This document shows, one piece after another, positions 53,740 to 63,214 of a stretch of DNA of 64,000 bases. Source of the DNA: JBLFWJ01 sp047611425. Its GTDB lineage: Bacteria; Bacteroidota; Bacteroidia; UBA10329. The first letter of the stretch is position 1. Every line of letters starts with the position of its first letter. A program made the position numbers and the translations under genes. The notes below the pieces were generated by a model. It saw nothing but the letters and a program-made list of their open reading frames with translations. It was not told the origin of the DNA and did not search any database. The DNA lies in contig JBLFWJ010000001.1 in assembly GCA_047611425.1 (NCBI GenBank), positions 1 to 64,000 on the forward strand. The letters are read 5' to 3'.

Positions 53740-55818
53740 CTAATTGCGATTAACCATAAAGAGTCGACTTTGAATTCCAGATTCTAAAGAAACGCTTAGG
53801 AGATACACGCCATTACTTAAGCTTGAAAGATCTACAGAGAATCCATTGTGAGAATTAGAAACATCAACTTCTATATTCCGACCTGTGCCATCAACAATTT
53901 TAATGTTGTTTTTATTGACATTACCGTTTGAATTCATTTCAATTCTAAGGAAATCTACAGCAGGGTTTGGATAAAGTTTGAATTCATTATTCACTTCATC
54001 AACGCTGATATAGACATGATCGATTTCGATGGAAAAATGAGAACATCCAAAGGCATCTATATAATATAGGGTGTAGACACCGCTCATCTCAGCGATGAAA
54101 TGGCTGTTTGTACCGCCAGGAATTGGATAGCCATCCAAATGCCATTGAAACCCCGTTCCAGCAGTTGGATCCACAAAAATTGAATCGCCAATAGCCTGTA
54201 TGTCAACCTCAGTAAATTGAAGTTCGTTTACGGCTATAAGATCGGAGACTCCAGAACACCCGAAAAAGTCTACTACAGCTACGGAGTAACTACCCGCTTC
54301 GACATCAACTACCTGAGTTGTCTCCCCGTTTGGAGACCATTCATAGCTTACAAAGCCTGAACCGGCATTGAGCATGGATTCTTCGCTTTCGCAAATGATA
54401 GTATCTCCGATAATTACCGGCATTGGGGTTGGATGTTCGATAACCGTAACCGGATTTGATTCTGATTCACAACCAGCGGTATCTGCAGCAACAACGATGG
54501 TTGAACCACCAACCGATGCTACATACGCCTGACCAATTGACCCACTTGGAATCCATATATAACTTGCAAATCCACCACTCGCAATTAGCGTAACAGAATC
54601 GCCTTCACACATTTCAAAATCACCTGTTATTGAAGGCGTGACTAGAGCTGCTACACCAAGATTTAAACTGTCTCCAACGTAAATACAACCGTTTGCATCT
54701 TGCAATCCTAAGGCATATGTACCGACCGAAAGACCACTAAAAACGCCAGTTGTATTAGTGAAAGTAGCTCCTCCGTCAATAGAAAAACTGTACGGTGAAT
54801 GTCCCCCACCCCCGGTGATCTCAATGATTCCATTGGACACGCTTGCACACGAAGTTGGTGTCGCTTGTTGGGTTAACATGAACAGCGGGTTGGGTTGTCC
54901 GATTGTAATCGTTTGACTAGAGATTGTACAAGGCTCTGTAGCACCTATAGCCGACACCATTAAATCATTAATCGCGACAGAAGGATCCGATCCAATACTA
55001 TCTTCATTATTCGTCCAGTTTATTCCAATTTGAAGGTTTGTAATATTCTCGCAAGAAGCAGGTAATGGTTCACTATAGGTCGTCCATTCACCCTGACCCG
55101 TTCCTGGGCAGACTAGCGATTTAATAGTAGCAGTGAGTTGACTCCAACCCGATCCATCATTGTACCAAACGGACGCATTATCGTTCATTAAATCACCAAC
55201 GGAAATGAAATCAAATTCTAACGTAAGATTGGAATTTCCAACTGTGTTGATCATGGGAGAATCCGCGCGTATGTTCGCTTCTGGGCAAGAAATGTCAGGG
55301 CAAGAACCTGGGCCTCCGGTATTATAAAGTGCGCCTAAACCAGGAAGTATTGCAGCCGTGATATGCATTGTCGCATTGCCATTATTGGCAATTCCACATC
55401 CGGGAGGGGTGACTCCGCCCTCTGCATCACTAATTACCCAATAATTGGCATCGGCCCCGTTGTTACCTGTTGGGTTAGTAAGTGTCCAGTTCGGATTGAG
55501 GTCAAACGTTTCCTCAAACAAAACAACGGTTCCACCTCCTCCTTCATTCGTGGTGATATCTACCGTATAGTCACCGGTACATACTCCCGAAAGCGTTGAG
55601 CCAGTTGCCCCAAGAATTGGATTTAAGGCTACGTCATACCACTGGTATGTCAAGTTTCCTGGGCCAGAAACAGAGACTGTTGCTGCTCCATCACAACTGC
55701 CAACACACAAAGTTGAAGTGGGTATAATAGAGTCAATTGTCAACGGACATTGTGCTTGGACACTCAGCGTAAATACGGCTAATGCTGCAGTAATTAATCG
55801 TGGTAAAAGTCTGGTCAT
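53740..55818 (-). CDS. T9SS-exported multidomain surface protein
   Basis: 692 residues. Signal peptide (LPRLITAALAVFTLSVQAQ), then SprB-like or Ig-like beta repeats (about 25-100), a jelly-roll-like domain (about 105-290), and several Ig-like/PKD-type modules with repeating CEGDSVTLIASGG and CESEESMLNAGSG units (about 310-610). The C-terminal ~80 residues form a T9SS type A sorting domain (FKLYPNPAVDFLRIEMNSNG, GVYLLSVSLESG). Such proteins are exported by the type IX system and fixed at the surface; adhesion or a structural role is likely. Confidence 0.87.
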   Translation of the reverse strand: MTRLLPRLITAALAVFTLSVQAQCPLTIDSIIPTSTLCVGSCDGAATVSVSGPGNLTYQWYDVALNPILGATGSTLSGVCTGDYTVDITTNEGGGGTVVLFEETFDLNPNWTLTNPTGNNGADANYWVISDAEGGVTPPGCGIANNGNATMHITAAILPGLGALYNTGGPGSCPDISCPEANIRADSPMINTVGNSNLTLEFDFISVGDLMNDNASVWYNDGSGWSQLTATIKSLVCPGTGQGEWTTYSEPLPASCENITNLQIGINWTNNEDSIGSDPSVAINDLMVSAIGATEPCTISSQTITIGQPNPLFMLTQQATPTSCASVSNGIIEITGGGGHSPYSFSIDGGATFTNTTGVFSGLSVGTYALGLQDANGCIYVGDSLNLGVAALVTPSITGDFEMCEGDSVTLIASGGFASYIWIPSGSIGQAYVASVGGSTIVVAADTAGCESESNPVTVIEHPTPMPVIIGDTIICESEESMLNAGSGFVSYEWSPNGETTQVVDVEAGSYSVAVVDFFGCSGVSDLIAVNELQFTEVDIQAIGDSIFVDPTAGTGFQWHLDGYPIPGGTNSHFIAEMSGVYTLYYIDAFGCSHFSIEIDHVYISVDEVNNEFKLYPNPAVDFLRIEMNSNGNVNKNNIKIVDGTGRNIEVDVSNSHNGFSVDLSSLSNGVYLLSVSLESGIQSRLFMVNRN

Positions 55819-55991
55819 TTCTTTGCGCTTTGAAGTGATGAAAAACGGGATTTTTTTTGGATTCTGTCTGCCTAAGATCAGTGATAGAACGGAGATTTTA
55901 CCGACAGGCAGCTATCAGATGATAAATCGGTCGCTCAATTCGCCCGTGGATCAGAGCTATCCTTTTCTTTGCGGGGTAATCTATTATCAAT

Positions 55992-56708
55992 ATGCAATAC
56001 TTAATTCTTGGTGCCACCTCGGATGTAGCCATCTCTTTTGCAGAACAGTGCCCAACTGGATCCAAGGTAATTCTCTGTGCAAGAAATAGTTCAAGGTTAG
56101 ACTCGGTCGCCAAGCATTTGAAAATTACAAAAGAGATTACGGCAGAAATAATTGAGTTTGATCTTTTAGATAATTCCGGACCTGGCGATATGCTCGAAGC
56201 AGCTAAAGAATCTGATGTGGTGTTGGTGGCCTGGGGTATTCTTGAAAGTTCTAATACCGAGAAAGGAAAGGCTAGGTTGGAAATAATAGATGCCAACTTC
56301 AGGAACCAGATTCCAATTATCGAGGAGATTGCAGATCAGTTTGAGAAAAGAGGTTCCGGTGTAATAGCTGGAATGTCTAGTGTGGCTGGGTTAAGGGGAA
56401 GAGCTAGTAACTACTTGTACGGCAGTGCCAAAGCTGGAATGATTGCTTATTTGAGCGGATTAAGGAATCGATTAACTCCGAGTGGAGTTCACGTGGTGAC
56501 CATAATTCCGGGTTTTATGCGAACCAAAATGACCGCTGAGCTGAATTTACCTGGACCACTAACCGCAGAACCAAAAGTTGCAGCCCGAATCATTCATAAG
56601 GCAATTCAAAAGAAAAAGAACGTGGCCTACGTAACACCGATATGGTGGTTGATAATGTTGATTATTAGAAATATTCCAGAATTCATTTTCAAAAAACTGA
56701 AGCTCTGA
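55992..56708 (+). CDS. Short-chain dehydrogenase/reductase
   Basis: 238 residues. NAD(P)-binding GATSDVA (7-13) replaces the common TGxxxGxG; active-site Tyr/Lys are in YLYGSAKAGM (about 139-148) and the Ser in GMSSVAG. The compact GATSDIA-type start resembles decaprenylphosphoryl-ribose epimerase subunit DprE2, giving a weak hint at polyprenyl-sugar metabolism. It overlaps the following HAD gene by one base. Confidence 0.85.
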   Translation: MQYLILGATSDVAISFAEQCPTGSKVILCARNSSRLDSVAKHLKITKEITAEIIEFDLLDNSGPGDMLEAAKESDVVLVAWGILESSNTEKGKARLEIIDANFRNQIPIIEEIADQFEKRGSGVIAGMSSVAGLRGRASNYLYGSAKAGMIAYLSGLRNRLTPSGVHVVTIIPGFMRTKMTAELNLPGPLTAEPKVAARIIHKAIQKKKNVAYVTPIWWLIMLIIRNIPEFIFKKLKL

Positions 56709-57304
56709 TGAAACCGGAGTTGCACCTTTTCGATTTTGACGGAACGATTACTTCGAGGGATTCGCTTCTAGATTTCGCTTCGTTTGTAGTAGGGCCAAAG
56801 CTGTCAAAAGTCTACTTGGCAATAGTATCTCCGGTAATTAGCTTAATGAAACTGGGAGTTCTGAAGCGGGCAAATGCAAAGACAATGTTCTTGAAGTTGC
56901 ACTTCCTTGGTATGTCAAAAACCGAACTTTCTAAGCTGGCTGACGAGTATCTTGAACAATCGAAAAGGAACGATCTATTCAGACCAAAAGCGTTACTGGC
57001 AATTAAATCTGCTCAAAATTCAGGACACACAATTTGCATTGTATCGGCATCACTAGATATTTGGTTGGAGCCTTTTGCAAAGCATTTTGATTCAGGCCTT
57101 CTTTGCACCAAGGCGCTTTTTGAGGATGAAAAGTTCACAGGTAATTTGGATGGCAAGAATTGCAATTTCAATGAAAAGCCAAGACGGGTTCAATCGAAAT
57201 ACGATCTATCAGGATTTAGTAGGGTGGTGGCTTATGGTGATTCTAAAGGAGATGAAGCGATGTTCGATCTAGCCGATGAGCATCACATGAAACCGTTTGA
57301 GTAA
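56708..57304 (+). CDS. HAD-superfamily IB phosphatase
   Basis: 198 residues. Motif I HLFDFDGTIT (6-15) with both aspartates, motif II in CIVSASLDIWLEP (Ser near 116), lysine in the KPRRVQSKY region and motif III VVAYGDSKGDEAMFDLAD (about 173-190). It resembles phosphoserine-phosphatase-like IB enzymes with a helical cap; the substrate is unknown. It is coupled to the SDR gene (ATGA overlap region), so both may act in one lipid or polyprenyl-sugar step. Confidence 0.88.
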   Translation: MKPELHLFDFDGTITSRDSLLDFASFVVGPKLSKVYLAIVSPVISLMKLGVLKRANAKTMFLKLHFLGMSKTELSKLADEYLEQSKRNDLFRPKALLAIKSAQNSGHTICIVSASLDIWLEPFAKHFDSGLLCTKALFEDEKFTGNLDGKNCNFNEKPRRVQSKYDLSGFSRVVAYGDSKGDEAMFDLADEHHMKPFE

Positions 57305-57306
57305 TC

Positions 57307-59802
57307 TCAATTCTGAATAATCAGAACTTTCACTGAGGACTCGAAATTCTCTCCCTTTGCCCGAACGAGATACGTTCCTTGTTCCATTCTAGGTAAACTG
57401 AATCTCTGAACCAGCTTGCCCGATAGAACAGTTCGATCCAATAATCGAGTAACTTCTTTTCCCATCATATTGATGATGGAAACCGTTAATGGCCCAGCAC
57501 TCGGTACTTCTAGGCTAACGGTTAGGTCTGTATTGGCAGGGTCAGGGTAAACTTCTAAATCAACACCTAAGAATGTTGCATCAAAAACAGCCACGATTTC
57601 TGCGTTACTTTCTGGATTGAATCGAAGAGCGCTGATTTTTTCATCGGCCACTTCAATTCCGTTCAATTCCCAATGAGAAAAGGTGCTACCTGTAGTTGGC
57701 TCTGCTTGAACGTCAACTTCGTTTCCATCATGATAGACACCATTCCATGGAAACGAATTAAGATTTAATGTGTTTAATTGAATAGTGCCAGACCCTGCCG
57801 GAAATACATTGAAAGAGAGCACATGTTCTTCACCTAAATCAAACACTTTCTGAAGGTCGTTTCTCGCATGTTGAGGCCTTCCATTAATGTGCGCAACGGT
57901 AGTATCATAAGCGGCATTGAAGTTGACTTCATGGCCGTTCCAGCGTTCCCAATGTTTCGGTAATTCGTTAGCCACCTTATCATGCGCAGTTTCGAGAGAT
58001 GCTGTTAACGCATCAGGCAAGAATGCTGAATTAAGCAAATCATTATATCGATTGATAAACTGGCGTTTGAATTCTTCATTACTGAGGAATTTTCTGAAAA
58101 TCTCTACATGTCGATTCCCATCTCCGTATTCGCCCATAACCCGCCCAAGGTTTTCAAATTCAACGGGTATGAATGGAACACCTCCGAGAACCACATCCAA
58201 ATCAAAAATGATGTACCGCCATTTGGCTCCCTCAATTCGCTCTCTCCAGAATTTGAGGTTGTTGTAAGGCCAGTCAGCATTATTCAAAATAGTCTGACAA
58301 GCATAATAATCCATCAAGCTTTCGATATCGAAATAGCCTGAAGCGATAGAATAACTCGACTCTTCTGTAAGGTCGTGGCTAAGGATGTACTGCTCCATTG
58401 AATCGAACGCAATAAAATCACCTTCAACAACTTCATCCTCTTCTTCTAAAAGGTCTAAATTTTTGTCATCAACGTCATGGTTATCCTCAACGTAGTATCG
58501 GTCATGCTTCTCCCTCAAATTGTGCATTCCCCAGTATTCTCCATTAATGTAGACTCGGCTTGGACGATATGCGCCAACATCAACATTCACTTTTTGGTTT
58601 ATCATATGCTCGTGAATAAAGCCATCTCTAAAACCCAATTGTAGATAATCGGAACCTGAGTTTCTTAGTAACACACGCTTATAATCATTGATGCCTTTTG
58701 AAGGGAACAATTCATGCCGAATGCGATTTTTTCCGTAAGACGATTTAGCCAAAAGTCGAAGTGATCGCATCGGTCTGGTTCTGGAAATACTACCTCCATG
58801 AATCTCGAGACCGATTTCTTGTTCAAATGCCAAACTCCCATCTTCTTCGAAAAAGTGAACGTGGGCAGGTACTTCGGTGTCGTTCCAAAAGTTGGCCCCC
58901 GTGTACGGGAATTCAGGATTTGCATTCGGACCTAACATGTAGATTCCGGTGTCTTTATCAAAAAGGTAACCAGGGTCTGTAGTAATACTGACAACAGGAA
59001 TGTCTGCTTCATCATCAAGTAAAAAGGTTCCACTTCCATAATCTGATGGGAAGAATTCAAAAGAATAAGCAATCGCTCGTATTACTGAGGAGGAGTTGAT
59101 GTTTATTGGTTCGCTGTATAAATCAGAAGTCAAATCAGGAGTAGATCCATCGGTTGTAAAGTGAATCCAAGAGTTTGGAGTTTCACTTGAAATGGCCACT
59201 GCGATGTCCTCGTTATAAAAACCGCTGTTTTCGCTGAGTACAGGAATTGCAGTTTTATACGATTCCGTTCCAGAAACAAGACTATTGGTCGTTCTTGGTG
59301 TTGGAGATTGGTAATAGACAAACGGTGCCAGGCCATCATTTTGTTGCCCGTAAGATTGGTTGGAAGGAATGAATCCAAACGAAACCGAGTCCTCAACAGT
59401 GCCATCTGGCCTGCTCAAAATCAAATCTTCGCCATTCTTTGACAGCTTGAAATTTGAATGAGGTTCGGTTAGATTTTGCGCGGTTCCCGAACAGAAAACA
59501 ATTCGGTATCCATTTGCCGGAACAGTGGTTCCGACAAAGCTCCAAATGTTGGGTTGATCGAAATCATCGCTTAAAAACCATCCATCTAGGTTGACTTCTG
59601 AATTAGATGAATTATGAAGTTCAATCCAGTCTGGAGTAGAGCCACTTTGATCTTCCAAAACATTCCCGTTACTACTGCCTGCTTCATTAATCGTGATTTG
59701 ACCAATGGAAGTGAAACTGAGAATGGAAAACAATATCGTGGTCAACAATCGGTTAATGAGATTGAGTGACAACTGGTGGGAACGTGATTTTACAGCTTTC
59801 AA
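57307..59802 (-). CDS. CotH-like T9SS protein with lamin-tail domain
   Basis: 831 residues. Start is a TTG at 59802; the codon two places upstream is a stop, so no longer start exists. After a signal peptide (about 1-35, ending SFTSIGQ) come a lamin-tail domain (about 35-150, ITINEAGSSNGN, PDWIELHNSS), a chitobiase-like linker (WIHFTTDGSTPD), a CotH kinase-like domain (about 315-610: VYINGEYWGMHNLREKHDRY, WRYIIFDLDVVLGG) and a C-terminal T9SS sorting domain (DLEVYPDPANTDLTVSLEVP). CotH in Bacillus spores is a protein kinase; the FDLD motif suggests some activity could remain. Exported by T9SS. Confidence 0.87.
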   Translation of the reverse strand: MKAVKSRSHQLSLNLINRLLTTILFSILSFTSIGQITINEAGSSNGNVLEDQSGSTPDWIELHNSSNSEVNLDGWFLSDDFDQPNIWSFVGTTVPANGYRIVFCSGTAQNLTEPHSNFKLSKNGEDLILSRPDGTVEDSVSFGFIPSNQSYGQQNDGLAPFVYYQSPTPRTTNSLVSGTESYKTAIPVLSENSGFYNEDIAVAISSETPNSWIHFTTDGSTPDLTSDLYSEPININSSSVIRAIAYSFEFFPSDYGSGTFLLDDEADIPVVSITTDPGYLFDKDTGIYMLGPNANPEFPYTGANFWNDTEVPAHVHFFEEDGSLAFEQEIGLEIHGGSISRTRPMRSLRLLAKSSYGKNRIRHELFPSKGINDYKRVLLRNSGSDYLQLGFRDGFIHEHMINQKVNVDVGAYRPSRVYINGEYWGMHNLREKHDRYYVEDNHDVDDKNLDLLEEEDEVVEGDFIAFDSMEQYILSHDLTEESSYSIASGYFDIESLMDYYACQTILNNADWPYNNLKFWRERIEGAKWRYIIFDLDVVLGGVPFIPVEFENLGRVMGEYGDGNRHVEIFRKFLSNEEFKRQFINRYNDLLNSAFLPDALTASLETAHDKVANELPKHWERWNGHEVNFNAAYDTTVAHINGRPQHARNDLQKVFDLGEEHVLSFNVFPAGSGTIQLNTLNLNSFPWNGVYHDGNEVDVQAEPTTGSTFSHWELNGIEVADEKISALRFNPESNAEIVAVFDATFLGVDLEVYPDPANTDLTVSLEVPSAGPLTVSIINMMGKEVTRLLDRTVLSGKLVQRFSLPRMEQGTYLVRAKGENFESSVKVLIIQN

Positions 59803-59848
59803 ATCCTAATTTTACAGTCCTGCAAGTTAATGATACAAGGACGCTGAA

Positions 59849-60055
59849 ATGAAAATCTTAAGACTGATGTTATCCACTGCCTTATTGATAGGTTCCTGCT
59901 GTTGGCTGAATTCCTGTACTTCCGGATGTGTCGTTTGCACTGGCGTTACAGCCGATCAAGACATATGTAAATCAGATTTTCAAGAGACCTCGGATTACAA
60001 CCAATACATTGAACAATATGAGATGCAAGGAGGTGTTTGTGAGGAACCTTTATAA
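59849..60055 (+). CDS. Small cysteine-rich lipoprotein, first tandem copy
   Basis: 68 residues. Signal peptide with lipobox ending NSC (Cys near 23), then CTSGCVVCTGVTADQDICKS. Five or six cysteines and the pattern ICKSDF...YNQYIEQYEMQGGVC. It is paralogous to the next gene. No family recognised; possibly a surface disulfide-stabilised peptide. Confidence 0.7.
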   Translation: MKILRLMLSTALLIGSCCWLNSCTSGCVVCTGVTADQDICKSDFQETSDYNQYIEQYEMQGGVCEEPL

Positions 60056-60056
60056 A

Positions 60057-60248
60057 ATGAATAGAATAAAATTGATATTCGTTTTTATTGGTCTTCTGGC
60101 TTTTGCCAGTTGTACCCGTTGTTCCGATTGCGAAAACAACGGTTTAACTGATCAAATCTGCGAGCAAGATTTCGATGATCCGAATGCCTACAATGCCGCT
60201 ATTGCCAATCAGGAGGCAGATGGTGCCGAGTGCGTAGCCGTCATCTAA
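60057..60248 (+). CDS. Small cysteine-rich lipoprotein, second tandem copy
   Basis: 63 residues from ATG 60057, two bases after the previous stop; a longer frame exists but overlaps that gene. Lipobox LAFASC (Cys 19), then CSDCENNGLTDQICEQDFDD and YNAAIANQEADGAEC. The order of cysteines (CxxC, ICExDF, GxxC) matches the preceding gene, so it arose by duplication. Unknown function. Confidence 0.75.
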   Translation: MNRIKLIFVFIGLLAFASCTRCSDCENNGLTDQICEQDFDDPNAYNAAIANQEADGAECVAVI

Positions 60249-60265
60249 TTATACCTTTCAAAGTG

Positions 60266-60273
60266 TATTTTTG
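60266..60273 (+). promoter_or_regulatory. -7 promoter element of efp
   Basis: TATTTTTG, an exact TAnnTTTG match 17 bases before the efp ATG. No TTTG at the -33 position. Confidence 0.45.
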
Positions 60274-60290
60274 GCTATCAATTTTCAAAC

Positions 60291-60851
60291 ATGGCCAATA
60301 CATCTGATATACGAGTTGGATCAATTATTCGATTCAACGGAGAACTTTGCTCAGTAACTGATAAACAGCATACGATGCCTGGAAAAGGTGGTGCGTTTTA
60401 TCAGGTAAAAATGAAGTCAGTAAAGAGCGGGCGTTCTTACGAGAATCGCTTTCGATCTGGAGAGACCGTAGATATTGCTAGAATTGAGTATCGTGAGTTG
60501 TCCTATATATATGAGGAGGGCGACCACTTTGTATGTATGAATAACGAAACGTACGAGCAGCTTTATATTCCTAAGACGCTTTTCGGAACGAATATGAAAT
60601 TCTTGAAAGAGGGAATGATTGTTAAGATTGGCTTTGAAAGTGATGAGCCGATTTCTGCTGAATCTCCAACTTTTGTTGAATTGTTAATTACGCATTCAGA
60701 GCCTGGTATTAAAGGTGATACTGCAACCAACACGCTTAAACCAGCAACGCTGGAAACTGGAGCTGAGATTCGGGTTCCGCTGTTTGTTGGAGAAGGGGAG
60801 ATGGTGAAGATTGATACGCGTACAGGTGAGTACGTAGAGCGCGTGAAGTAA
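60291..60851 (+). CDS. efp: Elongation factor P
   Basis: 186 residues, three OB-like domains, normal length. It helps ribosomes through polyproline stretches. The modifiable loop is HTMPGKGGAF with lysine 32 at the tip; here the residues flanking it (MPGKGGAF) fit the group with lysine-type loops but the modification enzyme is not encoded nearby. The C-terminal EIRVPLFVGEGEMVKIDTRT segment is diagnostic. lpxD-like gene follows after 17 bases. Confidence 0.96.
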   Translation: MANTSDIRVGSIIRFNGELCSVTDKQHTMPGKGGAFYQVKMKSVKSGRSYENRFRSGETVDIARIEYRELSYIYEEGDHFVCMNNETYEQLYIPKTLFGTNMKFLKEGMIVKIGFESDEPISAESPTFVELLITHSEPGIKGDTATNTLKPATLETGAEIRVPLFVGEGEMVKIDTRTGEYVERVK

Positions 60852-60868
60852 CCAGTATCTAGTTTCAC

Positions 60869-61801
60869 GTGAGACTTGACCAACCTATATCAGTAGAAGT
60901 TATTGCGAACCAATTGGGACGCGAATATCGTGGTGACGGTTTTGTTAAAGGTATCAGTGAAATCCATTGCATTTCTGAAGGAGATCTTTCATTCGCAGAT
61001 CATCCCAAGTACATCAAAATGGCATTGGCATCGGAGGCTAGTGTTCTGATTCTTAACGAATGGCCGAATGATCAAAATGGAAAGTCGGTTATTCTAAGCG
61101 ATGATCCATTTGCGGATTTCGTAAAACTGATTCGACATTTCCGACCGTTTGAAGCAAGTCTCGAATCGGTATCTCAGTCTTCAATTGTCGGCAAAAACAC
61201 GGTAATTTCAAATGGAGTTACGGTTGGGAATAATGTGGTGATTGGCGATAGCTGTACTATTCATCCCTGTGTGACTATTTATGATCATTCAATAATTGGA
61301 GATAATGTGATTATCCATGCTGGTAGTGTGATTGGTTCGGATGCATTCTACTTTAATCGAAAGCTGGAAGGATACCGAAAATTGTATTCCTGTGGTCGAG
61401 TGATTATTGGAAATAACGTAGAAATTGGTGCCGGTTGTACAATTGACCGCGGTTCAACGGACGACACGGTTATTGGCTCGGGAACCAAAATGGACAATCA
61501 AGTTCATGTTGGGCACGACACCGTTATTGGTCAAAATTGCCTGTTTGCCGCACAAGTTGGAATTGCTGGGGTCGTAACAATAGAAGATGATGTGATTCTC
61601 TGGGGTCAGGTTGGTGTTCAGAAAGACTTAACTATTGGAAAAGGGGCTGTCGTTCTTGGTCAATCTGGCATTGGGAAAGATCTACTTCCAAACACGACCT
61701 ATTTCGGTTCTCCGGTACGGGAAGCGCGTACGAAAATGAAGGAGCTCGCTCAGATCAAACGCTTACCCGAAATGATCCAGTATCTCAACAATGCGGGGTA
61801 G
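60869..61801 (+). CDS. lpxD: LpxD-like UDP-3-O-acylglucosamine N-acyltransferase
   Basis: 310 residues from GTG 60869. N-terminal LpxD domain (about 1-95), then a left-handed beta-helix of hexapeptide repeats (VGKNTVISNGVTVGNNVVIG, VIIGNNVEIGAGCTIDRGS, about 105-270) with the catalytic-type histidine in NQVHVGHDTVIG and the acyl-selecting loop GSDAFYFNRKLEGYRKL. LpxD adds a 3-hydroxyacyl chain in lipid A synthesis. In Bacteroidota a second lpxD-like gene often follows efp, so this may be a paralogue of the main lpxD. Confidence 0.85.
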   Translation: MRLDQPISVEVIANQLGREYRGDGFVKGISEIHCISEGDLSFADHPKYIKMALASEASVLILNEWPNDQNGKSVILSDDPFADFVKLIRHFRPFEASLESVSQSSIVGKNTVISNGVTVGNNVVIGDSCTIHPCVTIYDHSIIGDNVIIHAGSVIGSDAFYFNRKLEGYRKLYSCGRVIIGNNVEIGAGCTIDRGSTDDTVIGSGTKMDNQVHVGHDTVIGQNCLFAAQVGIAGVVTIEDDVILWGQVGVQKDLTIGKGAVVLGQSGIGKDLLPNTTYFGSPVREARTKMKELAQIKRLPEMIQYLNNAG

Positions 61802-61938
61802 TCACTCGTAGATTCAGCTACATAACACCCAGTTTGTCTTCTGTATGGTCGATTTGGTCTAATTCCTGAGAATACATTGAGGTCTGCTAATATCTTTAGT
61901 GCCCTATTAACAATAAGTCACAATCGCATCCCCAACAA

Positions 61939-63195
61939 GTGGCCAGTATAAGCAAAGATAAAAACGAGAAAATCATTCTTGAGACGCTACGGATAGCCAA
62001 CTCGGCTCTGAAGCTCAAGAATTTAAAGCTCAATTCGTTGTTGGAAATTACCAATGCGATTAACAACAACTTCTCACGAGAGCAGTTACTGAAGATCTTT
62101 GAGTTTGTACTGCGCAGTCAGCTGAATATAGGCAGGCTGCTTTTTTATATCAAAGATGACGGTTGGAACAGGTCCATGGCGTACGGGTTAGATCCGATGT
62201 GCAAGGATCCTGAGTTGGATGATTTATTGAAGATTAATCAGCTTACTGAAGTTCGGAACAAACGTGACAAGTTATTTGGGCAGTTTGAAGTTGTTATTCC
62301 GGTCACTCATAAGAATGATCCAATCGCATACCTTTTAGTCGGAGATATAAAGGAGGATTTGATTGAAAATGCAAAGACTCGACATATCCCGTTTATTCAG
62401 ACACTGTCGAATATTATTACCGTTTCAATTGAGAACAAGAGATTGGCAAGAGAAAATCTTGTTCAGGCTGCTACAACTCGTGAAATGGAACTTGCTTCAG
62501 AAATGCAGAATATGCTTTTCCCTAGCAAATTACCGAAGAACGATCGAATTGAAATTGATGCTTATTATCAACCGCATCAACAAATTGGAGGAGATTACTA
62601 CGACTTTATTAGGCTGAGCGATAATGAGATTGCCTTCTGTATGGCAGATGTCTCAGGGAAAGGAGTTTCAGCTGCGCTGCTGATGTCGAATTTTCAAGCA
62701 AACTTGAGAGCGTTGTTCAACCATGAAGTAACGCTGACTGACCTAGTTCAAGAGCTTAATAGAAAAGTGATTAGCAATGCGATGGGTGAGAAATTCATCA
62801 CCGTTTTCATTGCGAAATACAACATGGTTACTCGAGTGTTGCAGTACATAAACGCTGGTCAGAATCCACCAATACTATTAAGTGGAGATACTACAAGTCG
62901 TCTTTCTGTAGGCTGCCCTGGATTGGGAATGTTAGATGAACTGCCTACTATCCGTGAGGGGATCATCAATATAGAGAAGGATGCGGTTATCCATTGCTAT
63001 ACCGATGGTGTAACCGAATTGGAAAATAGTCGTGAGCGTGAGTTTGGCATGAGTCGATTGGAGTTGCTGCTGCTTCAGAATCAAAATGCAGGAGCTGAGG
63101 AAATTAACGAAACGATTATGCATCAACTTCGACAGCATAAAGGAAGTATGCCTTATGTAGATGATATCGCACTTTTCACAGTGCGTGTATTCTGA
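61939..63195 (+). CDS. GAF-type sensor fused to SpoIIE/RsbU PP2C phosphatase
   Basis: 418 residues from GTG 61939. An N-terminal helical part and a GAF-like domain (about 30-175) lead through a coiled-coil segment (REMELASEMQNMLFPSKLP) into a SpoIIE phosphatase domain (about 200-418). Metal-binding aspartates are in GGDYYDF, MADVSGKGVSAALLMSNF, HCYTDGVTELE and YVDDIALF, so the enzyme looks active. RsbU/SiaA-type phosphatases dephosphorylate STAS/SiaC proteins; a SiaC-like protein is encoded 15 kb away at 46332. No membrane segment. Confidence 0.9.
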   Translation: MASISKDKNEKIILETLRIANSALKLKNLKLNSLLEITNAINNNFSREQLLKIFEFVLRSQLNIGRLLFYIKDDGWNRSMAYGLDPMCKDPELDDLLKINQLTEVRNKRDKLFGQFEVVIPVTHKNDPIAYLLVGDIKEDLIENAKTRHIPFIQTLSNIITVSIENKRLARENLVQAATTREMELASEMQNMLFPSKLPKNDRIEIDAYYQPHQQIGGDYYDFIRLSDNEIAFCMADVSGKGVSAALLMSNFQANLRALFNHEVTLTDLVQELNRKVISNAMGEKFITVFIAKYNMVTRVLQYINAGQNPPILLSGDTTSRLSVGCPGLGMLDELPTIREGIINIEKDAVIHCYTDGVTELENSREREFGMSRLELLLLQNQNAGAEEINETIMHQLRQHKGSMPYVDDIALFTVRVF

Positions 63196-63214
63196 TCTCG
63201 ATTTAGCCTCTTAG

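Noticed and set aside
59928..60056. Upstream part of a 106-residue ORF before the second lipoprotein
   Set aside because: Overlaps the first lipoprotein gene out of frame; the lipoprotein signal starts at ATG 60057.
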